This document shows, piece by piece, positions 10,456-20,659 of a stretch of 64,000 nucleotides of DNA (its first letter is position 1; every line of letters starts with the position of its first letter). Location of the stretch: the NCBI RefSeq assembly GCF_026213295.1, contig NC_079426.1:1329159-1393158 (forward strand), written 5' to 3'. Source of the DNA: Gadus chalcogrammus. Its lineage: Eukaryota; Chordata; Actinopteri; Gadiformes; Gadidae. The notes beneath the pieces were generated by a model. That model was not told the DNA's origin and did no database searches. It was given only the letters and a program-made list of their open reading frames with translations. Made by a program: the position numbers and the translations under genes.

Positions 10456-10599
10456 GGGGGCTCCATTGAGATGGCTTTATGGTCGGACTCGCCCGGATCG
10501 TGCACCAAGAGATTGCTGACCAGGCACATCACGGCCTTCTGTCGCTGCTTCCTCCTCTGCTCTCCCGTGCCGCTCTGTTCTTCCTCTGCCCTCCCCGGA

Positions 10600-10684
10600 T
10601 CACGACCGGATGCGTCGGCTCTTACTCCGGTTACTGCTGCAGGAGAAGGAGAGGGCCGTGATGACGCTGCAGGAGACGGTGGAG
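10600..10684 (+). pseudogene. Divergent coiled-coil exon Y fragment
   Basis: Encodes LLLQEKERAVMTLQETVE and ends GAG|GTATAC like the other exon Y copies, but its 5' part (MRRLLLR) differs. The Gypsy-like remnant begins about 20 bases after it. Confidence 0.45.
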
Positions 10685-10704
10685 GTATACTAAACACCTG
10701 CTCT

Positions 10705-11657
10705 CAAAGTAGGTGACAAAGTAAGAGTGAAGAAGCAGACTCATGTGCCCAAAGGACATCCCAGATTCACAAAGCCAGTTGAAATCCAAAAGCAAAAGCA
10801 AAAGCAAGAAATCCAAAAGCAATCCCCTCATAACATTTCTACAAATTCAATAGTTAAGGTAAGCCATGTACATTCGAAGCCCCCTCACCCCCCCTCTTCC
10901 CCTCCTAACTCTCTCCAGTTCCCCCCCCCACACACACGTTCCCTTTCCCCAAACAACACCTTATAGCTACACACTTGCATATACCTACCCTACACACATA
11001 GCACCATACTCCTCCTTTCAGACCACATCTACCACTCCACATTTCTCCACCATTTGTCTCTGTCTGCCTGTCTGACTGTGCGTCCCTGTGTCTGTCTGTC
11101 AGTATGTATGTTAAAGCTTGTTTCTGTGTTTTTCTTTCTTTGTGTCTGTTATTTTACTTTTTTTTTTTGTGTGTCTTGCGCACTTGGGTATATGGGTTCG
11201 GAGCCACTTCAATCTCATTTTTATTTTATTTTTCATTATTATCATTATTATTATTCTCTCCTATTTCTTACTTTTGTAAATCAAATTTTGTTGAATAAAA
11301 ATAAAGTTGTCCTCCGAAGAGGGGTGGGATATTGAAAAAAAAAAAAAGAAAAAAAAAGAAATCCAAAAGCAAGTGGGTCCCTGCACATACAGACTTTCTG
11401 ATGGGAAACTTTGGCATTCCTCTCACCTCACTCGCGTACCTGATGCAGCGGTGATGCCTGCAGACCAGCGCACTCAAGCAGCTGATGCAGCATTGATGCC
11501 TACAGAGCATCCGCTGGCTGGAACATCTCAACCCTGCACGCCTGAGAGAACCATGCATGACCGAGTGCATCCTGCCAGAGATCATAAACCTCCGGACTGG
11601 TTAAAAGAATATTATACAGGAGATGCAAGGACCCGGGACTCTACTGTATCCGTTTAA
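10705..11657 (+). mobile_element. Gypsy-like polyprotein C-terminal remnant, split by a retroinsertion
   Basis: Positions 10705-10822 read a frame with VGDKVRVKK and HPRFTKP, as at the C-terminal end of Ty3/Gypsy-type integrase regions. The frame resumes at 11357-11657 with TYRLSDGKLWHSSHLTR and then stops. The interruption at 10823-11356 is a separate insertion. Only the tail of the polyprotein survives; no protease, reverse transcriptase or integrase core is present. Confidence 0.6.
10823..11356 (+). mobile_element. Poly(A)-tailed retroinsertion with 16-bp target duplication
   Basis: The insert ends in AATAAAAATAAAG followed by an A-rich tail (about 11335-11356) and is flanked by AGAAATCCAAAAGCAA at 10807-10822 and 11357-11372. 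These are the marks of target-primed reverse transcription. The body has C-rich, CTGTCTG-rich and T-rich stretches with no long frame, so it may be a truncated LINE 3' end or a retrocopy. Source unknown. Confidence 0.75.
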
Positions 11658-11869
11658 GTCATGTTTCTGAAGCTTAAATATTCTTGCTAAATGTGTTTGA
11701 TAAATACAGTCAATTATTATTTTGCATTTAACTACGGTCTGATACTAGCCATGATATTATTCTCATTTCTATTACTTGATTTAATGTTCTATGGTTATAG
11801 ATTTACAAAAGAATAATTGTATTACTTCAGAGGTTCTTACAGAGAGAATTAATTGTTTTACTTTGCGGC

Positions 11870-12263
11870 GGGATGTTGTGTCCACTACCTGATTACACCA
11901 CTAGGTGGCTCAACTGTTATGTAGTGTGTTGTGATACTAGAGAAGGAGTAGACAACACATGCGCTAGGGAACTAGGCCTACAGTCCTGTGCGACGTGCTT
12001 ACCTTCAATATAATTACACTTGAACGTATGTCGGTCTCCTGTGCTTATCACTACTTGCAACATAACAATATATGTATTCACTACGATATAATTAACGAAA
12101 TCGTAGGCAGCAGGTAGTCGGACAGATTTCTTTGTGTGTTGTGAATAATTTTTCCAAATCAGCCTTTTCTGTTTTTCCCAAACGGGGGTACCATGAAGGA
12201 AATATAACATGCCTGATTTCTTATTACAAACAGCCAATTATTTTCCACTAAGGAACCGCCACT
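11870..12263. mobile_element. Probable LTR of the Gypsy-like remnant
   Basis: Starts near TGTTGTGTCCACTACC and runs to about GGAACCGCCA, where the module sequence (TGAGCTAGAGAG) resumes. It follows the polyprotein stop by about 215 AT-rich bases. Boundaries are inferred from the contrast with other modules; no second LTR is present to confirm them. Confidence 0.4.
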
Positions 12264-12900
12264 GAGCTAGAGAGAAGACCAGAGAGAGGAGGAGGAGGAG
12301 AGAGAGGAGAGAGAGGAGAGGATGGAGAGAGGAGAGCTGACAAGACAAAGCGACAGTACTCCCACACATGGGGAGTATCTTTACATGTAGTCACTGTGAC
12401 CTTTGTGTAACACATGTTGGGCTGTTGTATATTGGAGATTTATTTAATGGTTCATCAACCAAAACGTTTACATTTCTTCAATGATTTGAAACGTTCCATC
12501 AATCTCGAAATAATCAAAATAAGGGTTTTAGGAATAAACAATTTTATTTTTTGTATTACACTTATTTTTACAGAAACAGTATTTATACTGAACACTATTT
12601 GACTGGAATGTATCTATTCCCCTGAAATGATCCATTACAATGATAATGTTGGCCTACGCATTACAATATTTGCCATTTATTTTTTATTAAAATCACGTGT
12701 AAGAACATTGAATTGTTTCATCATTCAATATTCAGAAGTTAAAACCAATAGAAAATCAAATTATTACTTATACAAGTTAATTCTCTAAACATGTTCTACG
12801 CAACAAATGCTATATCTTTAAGGTTTCACATAGTAGAGATTCTATTCTAGTTCAGGAAACAACGTTAGTTGTTTTGGTCGTTTGATTATTTTATTATCAA
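12264..12900. other. TRIM2 3' flank with GA tract
   Basis: The purine tract (12270-12335) is followed by the conserved GCTGACAAGACAAAG and AT-rich 3' flank. The ATCTATTCCCCTG site (about 12611) is unoccupied here, and the 5209-type hairpin is missing. No gene. Confidence 0.6.
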
Positions 12901-12909
12901 ACAAAGGTC

Positions 12910-14535
12910 CTAGTCTGTTTGATTGACAGGTGAGATGATCAGGGGGGCAGAGTTTCTACCTTCTTTATGATCACATGGACTGAGGATTGGATAGAGAGGC
13001 TCAGTGAAGGTGCAGCCAGTAGCAGAGTAGATATGAACCCTGGCTTCCACATCATAGAAGGAGACCAGACCCTCATCATAGTCAACAAACACCCCCACCT
13101 TCTGGAGCGCAGCTCTCAGAGGGAGAAGGACAAAAGGGTTATCACTAAGTAATATCAACCCATCATTGATGTACCAAAGAGTCCAGTATTCCGTCTCAAG
13201 GGTCAAAGTGGAGCTAACTTTTCTGTCGATGGACTCTCTGGCCACTCCTAACCACCAGTTAGTCTTGTCTTTAACCTGGACCTCAAAGTAAAATCTCCCT
13301 GAGGAGAAGCTCTGCCTCGTGAGAACAAATGCATTGTATTTAAATCTCTTAGGGTTGTCTGGGAGTATCTTCACTACACCTCCATCATGTACTTGTTTCC
13401 CATCCTCAGACAGGATGAGCTCAGGAGTAGCTGTATCAGGATCCAGAGTCACATCTACTTCATACTGCTGGACCCTCTTCAGTTCAGCATCACTCAGCTT
13501 CTTCATCTCCATGTTCAGTGTCTCCTCCAGCTGATCCAGGGATCTCCTCAAGGTCCCTACGTATGACGGAGGACGGACCTCCACCGTGGTCCAGTCCCTG
13601 GTGGGTGGAGGATCCTTCAGGGATCTGAAGGTCTGGAGGAAGTGGAGGTGGTCTTCAGTGTGTGAGAGCCGCTTCACCTCTGAGCTTCTATTGGTCAGAT
13701 CTTCTATTTCCTGCTCCAGCTCTTTGATGAGGTCTTCAGCTCGTTTCACTGTGGATTTCAGTTTCTCTTTCACCGTTTGGTTGAATTCATCCTGGCCCTT
13801 TTCAACACAGCCTATCAGAGCAGTGAAGACCTGCCCACCATGGGCTATCTCTCTGTCTGCGTCTTTGTTGCTCAGTTCCACTGTGTCTTTGATCTCCTTA
13901 ATCTTTTGTTTTCTCTCCTGGATCTTCTGTGGAACTTCAGCCCCTCTCTTCCCCAGCTGGGCCGTCTTCATTTCATATTCCTCCTTCAGAGGTACAACAG
14001 GATGGGACTTGTGGTCTGTCACTGTGCACAACAGACACACACACACCTGTTCAGTCTGGCAGAAGAGCTCCAGAAGTCTGTCGTGTTTCTTACACATCCT
14101 ATCTTCCAGACGGTCCATAGGCTCGACCAGCCGATGTTTCTGCAGGCGAGCGACTCTCTGATGTGGCTCCAGGTGGGTTTGGCAGTAAGAGGTAAAACAC
14201 ACTAGGCAGGACTTCACAGCCTTCTGCTGGGTCCCAGTACAGAAGTCACAGGGAACTTCTGCTGGTTCAACACAAGGCTGCTCTTTTACTCGTACGGTTG
14301 TTCTAATCTGAGCAGCCAGCTCTGATAAGAAGGTATTGACCCGTAAATCAGGTCTTGTATGGAAAATCTCATTGCAAACAGGACATTTGTACTGGACTTG
14401 TTCATCCCAGAACTTTGTAATACAGGTTCTGCAGAAGTTGTGTCCACATGCGGTGGTAACTGGACTGTTGAACACATCCAGACAGATGGAACATGAAAAG
14501 TTCTCTTCAGACCAGGAAGTGTTAGCACAGGCCAT
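12910..14535 (-). CDS. TRIM2: bloodthirsty-type TRIM E3 ligase
   Basis: 541 residues, all eight RING ligands and both B-boxes kept. It shares the RING-end type NEIFHTRPDLRV with TRIM1 and TRIM7, unlike the NKLFNTRPDLQV type of the others. The SPRY is among the most divergent of the set: E at alignment residue 373, N427, a replaced loop VSSTLTLE at 441-448 instead of GETxxTPE, and a F468/L470 segment (NPFVLLP). The loop near 517 reads SPCDHKEG. A predicted 5'UTR intron spans 14538-14641 (donor CTAG|GTAAGT). The first residues MACANTSW match the other copies, which fixes the start. Confidence 0.93.
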   Translation of the reverse strand: MACANTSWSEENFSCSICLDVFNSPVTTACGHNFCRTCITKFWDEQVQYKCPVCNEIFHTRPDLRVNTFLSELAAQIRTTVRVKEQPCVEPAEVPCDFCTGTQQKAVKSCLVCFTSYCQTHLEPHQRVARLQKHRLVEPMDRLEDRMCKKHDRLLELFCQTEQVCVCLLCTVTDHKSHPVVPLKEEYEMKTAQLGKRGAEVPQKIQERKQKIKEIKDTVELSNKDADREIAHGGQVFTALIGCVEKGQDEFNQTVKEKLKSTVKRAEDLIKELEQEIEDLTNRSSEVKRLSHTEDHLHFLQTFRSLKDPPPTRDWTTVEVRPPSYVGTLRRSLDQLEETLNMEMKKLSDAELKRVQQYEVDVTLDPDTATPELILSEDGKQVHDGGVVKILPDNPKRFKYNAFVLTRQSFSSGRFYFEVQVKDKTNWWLGVARESIDRKVSSTLTLETEYWTLWYINDGLILLSDNPFVLLPLRAALQKVGVFVDYDEGLVSFYDVEARVHIYSATGCTFTEPLYPILSPCDHKEGRNSAPLIISPVNQTD

Positions 14536-14641
14536 TCCTAGACAGACGACAAGGTTTATGTATTGAGCAATTATACATTTCTAATTCAATAACAGGAAGA
14601 GAGGTTTTAACTACTCCTCAAAGTTGTGTGCTTTTACTTAC

Positions 14642-14885
14642 CTAGTTGTTACTGTCGGTCAGACTATTTTTTACAAAAATGTGTTTTATTTTTCTCCTGA
14701 AAGAGAGAACTGCTTCCACGTCGGTTGGCTTTGGTCTCTATGAACCGTAAGTTTCGTTTCCTCAACATGACGTCCTCTCTGTACCACCTGGCTCCTCCCC
14801 TAACACCTGGCTCCTCCCCTAACACCTGGCTCCTCCACTCACACCTGGCTCCTCCCCTAACACCTGGCTCCGCCCCCACGGTACA
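14642..14885 (-). promoter_or_regulatory. TRIM2 promoter region
   Basis: Contains AGTTTCGTTTCC (from 14750), TGACGTCC (14768-14775), about five CTCCTCCCCTAACACCTGG-type 19-bp repeats and a GGCTCCGCCCCC box, in the same order as in the other copies. Confidence 0.55.
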
Positions 14886-14999
14886 CACCCTGAATGTTGA
14901 AGCATTCTTTAAAGGCTGCTTAAAATGCGTTGATACGTTGTCTTCTTTCAACCCAGCATTCAAATATGTTCAACCTTAAAAAGACGGGACACAGTGAGT

Positions 15000-15549
15000 C
15001 CGGGAAAAAAAATGAGTTTGGGGGTTGTTTCGTATTAAGTTAACACTGGTAGTGATATAAGGCTTCCCTCTCAGATTCTACCCTCATACGACCGCTGACT
15101 CATGTGACACGGGGTAGGGCAGACGAACCAGACCGACGAGTTCACCTTCAGTCTGAGCCAACAAACACTTGCAGCCGTGCGGCAGTTAATTTCACTTAAT
15201 TACAAATCGGTTTACCTAGAAAATTCTCAAATTATAAGACGGAAGACTTAATGCATTGTTTATAACAGTATGGTGGGGATATAACCTCGCCCCCCCCCCC
15301 CCCTTCCTGATACAAATATTCCTTCACCTGTCATATTACAGTCCTTAATAACTGCATGGAGAAATCAAAATGCATAATATTAATGATAGTGAAGTAATAA
15401 TATTAAGAAACTAATAAATACAAATTCTAACTTCTGTTGTTGTGGCTGTGGACCGACGGCCCGCCCTCATAATGTAAACCCTCCTTGTGTTTTACATTTG
15501 TATGCAAATTAACAGCAGCAGGGAAGGGTTGGACAGTGTTTAAGGATAT
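15000..15549. other. Module spacer, no gene
   Basis: Carries the recurrent GACCGACGAGTTCACC and TTTACCTAGAAAATTC blocks, a poly-C run near 15290 and TGGACCGACGGCCCGCCC (15449). It ends in one isolated unit of the 45-bp minisatellite (about 15520-15549). Confidence 0.55.
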
Positions 15550-16141
15550 TGTCAGGTTTCACAAAATAGCAGACGAGAACCCAAGACTGACAAGAGAAAC
15601 AGTCCAGGTGAAGAAACAGTGTTTATTCCAAGCAGAGGTCAAACCAGGGAGTCAATCCGTGTAGCAAACAAATCCAGTAGGAGCAGGCAAAAAGGAAAGT
15701 CCAAAATCACATTTACATTTAAATTTACAGTCCAAAAAGGCAGGTCCAAAGGGAAGGTCTAAATTCCAAACAGGCAGGTCAATCCAGTAGGCAGGTCAAG
15801 GGTCAATCCAGTAGGAGCAGGCAAAACGGACAGTCCAAAGTCCAAAAAGGCAGGTCGATACACAAGCAGGCAGGTTCAGAATCAGATGAGAAGACGCGGG
15901 AAAGCTAGGTAACACACTAGACAATCTGGCAAAGAACTGAGGGAAATGGACCGGTCCATATACTGAGGGGCTGATTAGCTGATGAGGAGCAGGTGAGTAT
16001 GGGGGTGGGGCCGGCCAGGTGAATGAATACAGCAGGTAATGCAGAGCAGGAGGGAATGGCAGAGTCTGAAAGGACAGGAGTTAGTGTGGCAAAACAGGAA
16101 ACAGACAACTGAACAACTAAAGCCTTGCTGAAGTTCTGACA
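15550..16141. mobile_element. 592-bp TGTCAG...CTGACA element with 5-bp target duplication
   Basis: The element has short inverted termini TGTCAG/CTGACA and is flanked by GATAT at 15545-15549 and 16142-16146, inside a 45-bp minisatellite unit. TG...CA ends with a 5-bp duplication fit a solo LTR, although a DNA transposon is possible. Internally it has repeated GGCAGGTC, TCCAGTAGGAGCAGG and AGTCCAAA motifs and no protein frame. Confidence 0.75.
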
Positions 16142-16668
16142 GATATAGTTGGTGATGGAGCAGGGAGGGGTTAGACAGTGTTTAAGGATATATGTGGTAA
16201 TGGAACAGGGAGGGGTTAGACAGTGTTTAAGGATATATGTGGTAATGGAGCAGGGAGGGGTTAGACAGTGTTTAAGGATATATGTGGTAATGGAACAGGG
16301 AGGGGTTAGACAGTGTTTAAGGATATATGTGGTAATGGATCAGGGAGGGGTTAGACAGTGTTTAAGGATATATGTGGTAATGGAACAGGGAGGGGTTAGA
16401 CAGTGTTTAAGGATATATGTGGCAATTGAACAGGGAGGGGTTAGACAGTGTTTAAGGATATATGTGGTAATGGAACAGGTAGGGGTTAGACAGTGTTTAA
16501 GGATATATGTGGTAATGGAACAGGGAGGGGTTAGACAGTGTTTAAAGATATATGTGGTAATGGAACAGGGAGGGGTTAGACAGTGTTTAAGGATATATGT
16601 GGTAATGGAACAGGGAGGGGTTAGACAGTGTTTAAGGATATATGTGGTAATGGATCAGGGAGGGGTTA
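16142..16668. repeat. 45-bp minisatellite, about 11-12 units
   Basis: The unit is GGAACAGGGAGGGGTTAGAC plus AGTGTTTAAGGATATATGTGGTAAT, with few point differences between units. Because 45 is divisible by three, an open frame with a 15-residue period runs through. That is not evidence of a protein. Confidence 0.97.
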
Positions 16669-16669
16669 G

Positions 16670-16775
16670 GGGGCATCTTGCTCTATAGGATGAAACAGGT
16701 AAGGCTGCAGACATTGGGGATCAAACCCAGAACCTTTCAGCTTGGAGTCGAACTCGCTCACCACTACACACACAG
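16670..16775 (-). mobile_element. tRNA-like SINE fragment next to the minisatellite
   Basis: The minus strand reads GGGTTTGATCCCCAATG, close to a Pol III B box, beside the recurrent GGCATCTTGCTCTATAGGAT. The same fragment follows the minisatellites at about 29660 and 55403. It is too incomplete to be a tRNA gene. Confidence 0.4.
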
Positions 16776-16792
16776 GCACAGACACACACACG

Positions 16793-16796
<4 letters not shown>

Positions 16797-16881
<85 letters not shown>
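16797..16881. repeat. (CA)n microsatellite
   Basis: A pure CA run, with an imperfect CA/CGAA lead-in from about 16765. Confidence 0.98.
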
Positions 16882-16885
<4 letters not shown>

Positions 16886-17027
16886 AGACAAGTCATCCTC
16901 CTGAACAGTGAACACACCTGAACACACTACTATCTGGATGTGTCCATCATGCTGGGTGGTCCCGGCCCCCTGCCTGGAGCCCCATGAAGGCTGAACTGAA
17001 CCCCCGTCCAGGCTGAGCCCCACACAC

Positions 17028-17698
17028 CTTAGCGTCCTGCTCCTGCAGCCTGCCCCCCTTGCTGTCCATGTAGGAGAGGAGATCCACGCAGGCGCTGGGT
17101 CTCTCCTGGACCAGGATCAGCTCCTGGTCCAGCTGGAACCAGTCCAGCAGGAGGACCACGACACCGGGGCCCCCCAGGTCCGGGCGGTCTTCAGCGGCCC
17201 TCAGCATCAAAGACACCTCCAGCGGGAAGTCCGTCAGCCGCCCTTCAACCGTCTGAACCACAGAGAGTAGATAGACAGAGGGAGCTAGTCCTGAAACACT
17301 CAAACCCAGCTGGTCTCGGCTACAGAGCCAAGACCAGGATAACGGCAGTCCGCCCAACAGGTCGATTGATTCAACATGAGCATGTGATCGCCATCATAAG
17401 CAGAGTCGTAACATCACTGTAGGTAATAACACGATTAAAGCTACTCACCTCCTGTGTCATTGTGACCGTGGCCATGGGGATGTGCTTTATAGCGACTTAA
17501 GCACCAAAGACACAAGCTCACTGCTTTAGTGTTGAACAGAGGATGCCGTGAATCAGACACGTATGTGCTTCCACAGAATGTGGCTTTGTGGCGTCACTCT
17601 TACAGGCAGACGGTCCTCTTTCCGGCAGCCAGCAAAGACACTCCCGAAGCCTCCCTGTCCCAGCTGCTGCAGCTCCTCGTACAGAGCGTCAAAGTCGG
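17028..17698 (-). pseudogene. PIM-type kinase N-lobe fragment A
   Basis: Three exons are legible. Exon 1 (17698-17604, 95 bp) has the glycine loop GQGGFGSV. Exon 2 (17496-17449, 48 bp) has AIKHIP with the ATP-anchoring lysine. Exon 3 (17252-17028, 225 bp) has DFPLEVSLMLRA, LLLDW and the hinge VQERPSACVDLL; the ERP hinge is a PIM hallmark. Phases agree in the family (0 between exons 1 and 2). The exon 2 acceptor here reads TTAAG|TCGCT instead of TTAG|GTCGCT, shifting the frame by one base. No C-lobe (HRD, DFG) follows. It is therefore probably dead, but it keeps the longest exon 3 of the four copies. Confidence 0.75.
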
Positions 17699-17801
17699 CT
17701 GAAACAACACAGACCGTTACTGAGTCTATTAACCCATCCATCCCTCCGTTCAGCCCTTCATATCTAACCCTCCGTCTGTCTGACCTGTGCTGTAGGTCGT
17801 C

Positions 17802-18180
17802 AGGCGGGTCCTGCAGGAGGAGGAGATACGGGGGGAGCTGTGGTCGGAGCGCTCAACACCTCGAGACGAGCTGAGTCCTCTGTCAGCTCCGTCTGTGTCC
17901 CGGGATCCGGCCGGAGACCCCGCCCCCCCCCCCCTCCGGGTCTACACGGGCCTCAGAGGGGTCCTCCGGCCCCCCCACATGGGGACGGTGTTGCCCTGTG
18001 GTGGTCCTCCACCTCTTGGAGGGGCTTGGGCCTTCCTCGGGATCCTCTCTGCTCCTCTGCCCCCTCACTAGCCCTCCGCACACGGAGCACACTAGCTCCC
18101 TCAGAGCAGGACTTTCACTTCCCTAAACATGTTATCTGTGATAGGGCTCCTCAGTGTTTCTATTTACCGCCCCTCCTTCT
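17802..18180. other. GC-rich block with candidate exon fragments
   Basis: After GTGCTGTAG the plus strand has an open stretch VVRRVLQEEEIRGELWSER (17802 on). The minus strand at 18092-17940 has a frame with [19 protein letters not shown] that might be a PIM 5' exon. The block recurs at 24264, 38706 and 48961. Neither reading is proven. Confidence 0.35.
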
Positions 18181-18194
18181 GAACGTCCGCGGGG

Positions 18195-18541
18195 CGTCCG
18201 GGGGCTACTGGTTAAGGAGGTGGACCGGTAACCGGAGGGTGACCGGGTCGAGTCCCGACCGATAGGTGAGCTATGTGGACGGGGGCAGTAGTTGTGCAGC
18301 ACTCTCCTCCGTCCTCGTGCACAGAGGAGGTTCCCTTGAGCAAGGCACCTGAAGCCCCCGGGCTGCACTGCGGCCGCCCACTGCTCCGGGAACGCCGGGG
18401 TACCCCCCGTGTGTGTGTGTGCCCCCGTGTGTGTGGACAAGGTCACTCCTCTGTGTGTGTGTGTTCACCAGCTCCCGGATGGGTCAAGAGCAGAGACAGA
18501 GAATAAAGGATACCTTAACTTAACTTAACTTAACTTAACTT
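18195..18541 (+). mobile_element. tRNA-derived SINE, fuller copy
   Basis: A-box-like TGGTTAAGGAGG and B-box-like GGGTCGAGTCCC lie near 18210-18255. A body with TTGAGCAAGGCACCTGAAGC, common to teleost SINEs, and a 3' tail of CTTAA repeats (18514-18541) follow. A CCCCGTGTGTG stretch precedes the tail. Confidence 0.75.
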
Positions 18542-18784
18542 CATTTAAATTGGAGGAATATGCTTCCAATGTTCTAAATTGTCTGTAGACTGGCAACAGA
18601 TAATCCACGACAATATTAAAAACAATAATTGTAATTGTTGACACACCTGAACATCTTTGAAAACACACACACGCACGCCAGCGCACACACACACATACAC
18701 AAACGCACCTGGTTGTGAGACGGGCCGGTTCCCGGACTCAGCGACAGGGCCTTCTTCTGAGGCTTTGTCTGCTGTGCTCGTCAG

Positions 18785-19067
18785 AAACACATGTACTGGA
18801 GGCCCTCATTCAGGCTCAGATGAAAGCCGTGGAGGGCAGCAGAAGAATCCAGAGGTTCCCGGTGAACGGCAGGTAGTTACTGAACAGAATCCCTTTACGT
18901 CAGAAGAGAACAACTAGCTCCGCTAACGTCAGTGCTTGGGGCGTCTTTTGTTGCTGGACAGCAAACCCAAGGCCTTGGAGCGCGACGTCACAGAGATGGA
19001 CCCTGCACTCCGGTTAATGCTGCAGGAGAAGGAGAGGGCTGTGAGGACGCTGCAGGAGACTGTGGAG
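18785..19067 (+). pseudogene. Coiled-coil exons X and Y, copy 2
   Basis: Exon X is 18785-18872 (88 bp) and exon Y 18962-19067 (106 bp), with the same phases and acceptors as copy 1. The exon X donor is GTAGTT here. A CA run follows immediately after exon Y. Confidence 0.55.
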
Positions 19068-19082
19068 GTATACTCACAGGCA

Positions 19083-19925
<843 letters not shown>

Positions 19926-20204
19926 TAGCCTGGCAATCGCCAGACCAAGCTCAATCGTAGATTGCACGTTGGTTTTAAGAAGCTGCTGTCAAGTTCTTCA
20001 GCACATGGCGTGATCAACGGGCCTAGTTCAACTGACTCTGTACACGATTGGCTGCTTGCCGTCGCTTCCCTGTCGTCATTGTGTTAAACCAGCCACAGGG
20101 GAGAAGCCAGCTTGGTGATTGGCTCCCGCAAAAACGTATCGGAAGCAGAGAGAAATGTATTGCTCTTCTCCATCTCCGGCAGATCGGGTGCGGCTACACA
20201 GTCG
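19926..20204. mobile_element. Interspersed element at the same site as in module 1
   Basis: Nearly identical to 4676-4957 and flanked by the same ATCTATTCCC repeats (19916-19925 and 20205-20214), so it was inherited by duplication and not inserted twice. Confidence 0.75.
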
Positions 20205-20659
20205 ATCTATTCCCCTGAAATGATCCATTACATGATAATGTAGGCCACACTTTACAATATTTAACCTTTTATTTTTTATTAAAATCACTAGTGTAAGACA
20301 TTGGATTGTTTTGTCATTCAATATTCAAATATATATTACATTTTCAAATTATTATTCATACATATTAATCCTCTAAACATGTTCTACATTACTGCAAAAA
20401 ATGGTATATCTTTAAACGTGTAAGAGAAAAAAAGGGGAAACAGACAAATAAATGCAGTGTAATATCACCCTTTATAAAGGGTTATGTTACACAACTACAG
20501 GGTTAATTCTTAAAGATATTCTTCTCGTTAAATGACAGCAGTATGACATTAATGCAGATCTCTCAGATCTCAAATAGTAGAGATTCTAATTCTATTCTAA
20601 TTCAGGAAACAACATAAGTTGTTTTGGTCGTTTGATTATTTTATTATCAAACAAAGGTC

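Noticed and set aside
11054..11335. Hydrophobic plus-strand frame of 93 codons as a membrane protein
   Set aside because: It is T-rich sequence within the poly(A)-tailed retroinsertion and lacks conservation or context.
16149..16688. Long plus-strand frames of 15-residue repeats (also at 28817-29989 and 54920-55423)
   Set aside because: The 45-bp unit is a multiple of three without a stop, so an open frame is automatic. No splice context, conservation argument or domain supports a protein.
17028..17698. Functional PIM kinase gene
   Set aside because: The exon 2 acceptor is shifted and no C-lobe (HRD/DFG) is found between the last legible exon and the next module.
18205..18265. A tRNA gene at the SINE heads
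   Set aside because: A- and B-box-like motifs exist, but no cloverleaf acceptor stem or anticodon arm closes, and the sequence continues into a SINE body and CTTAA tail.
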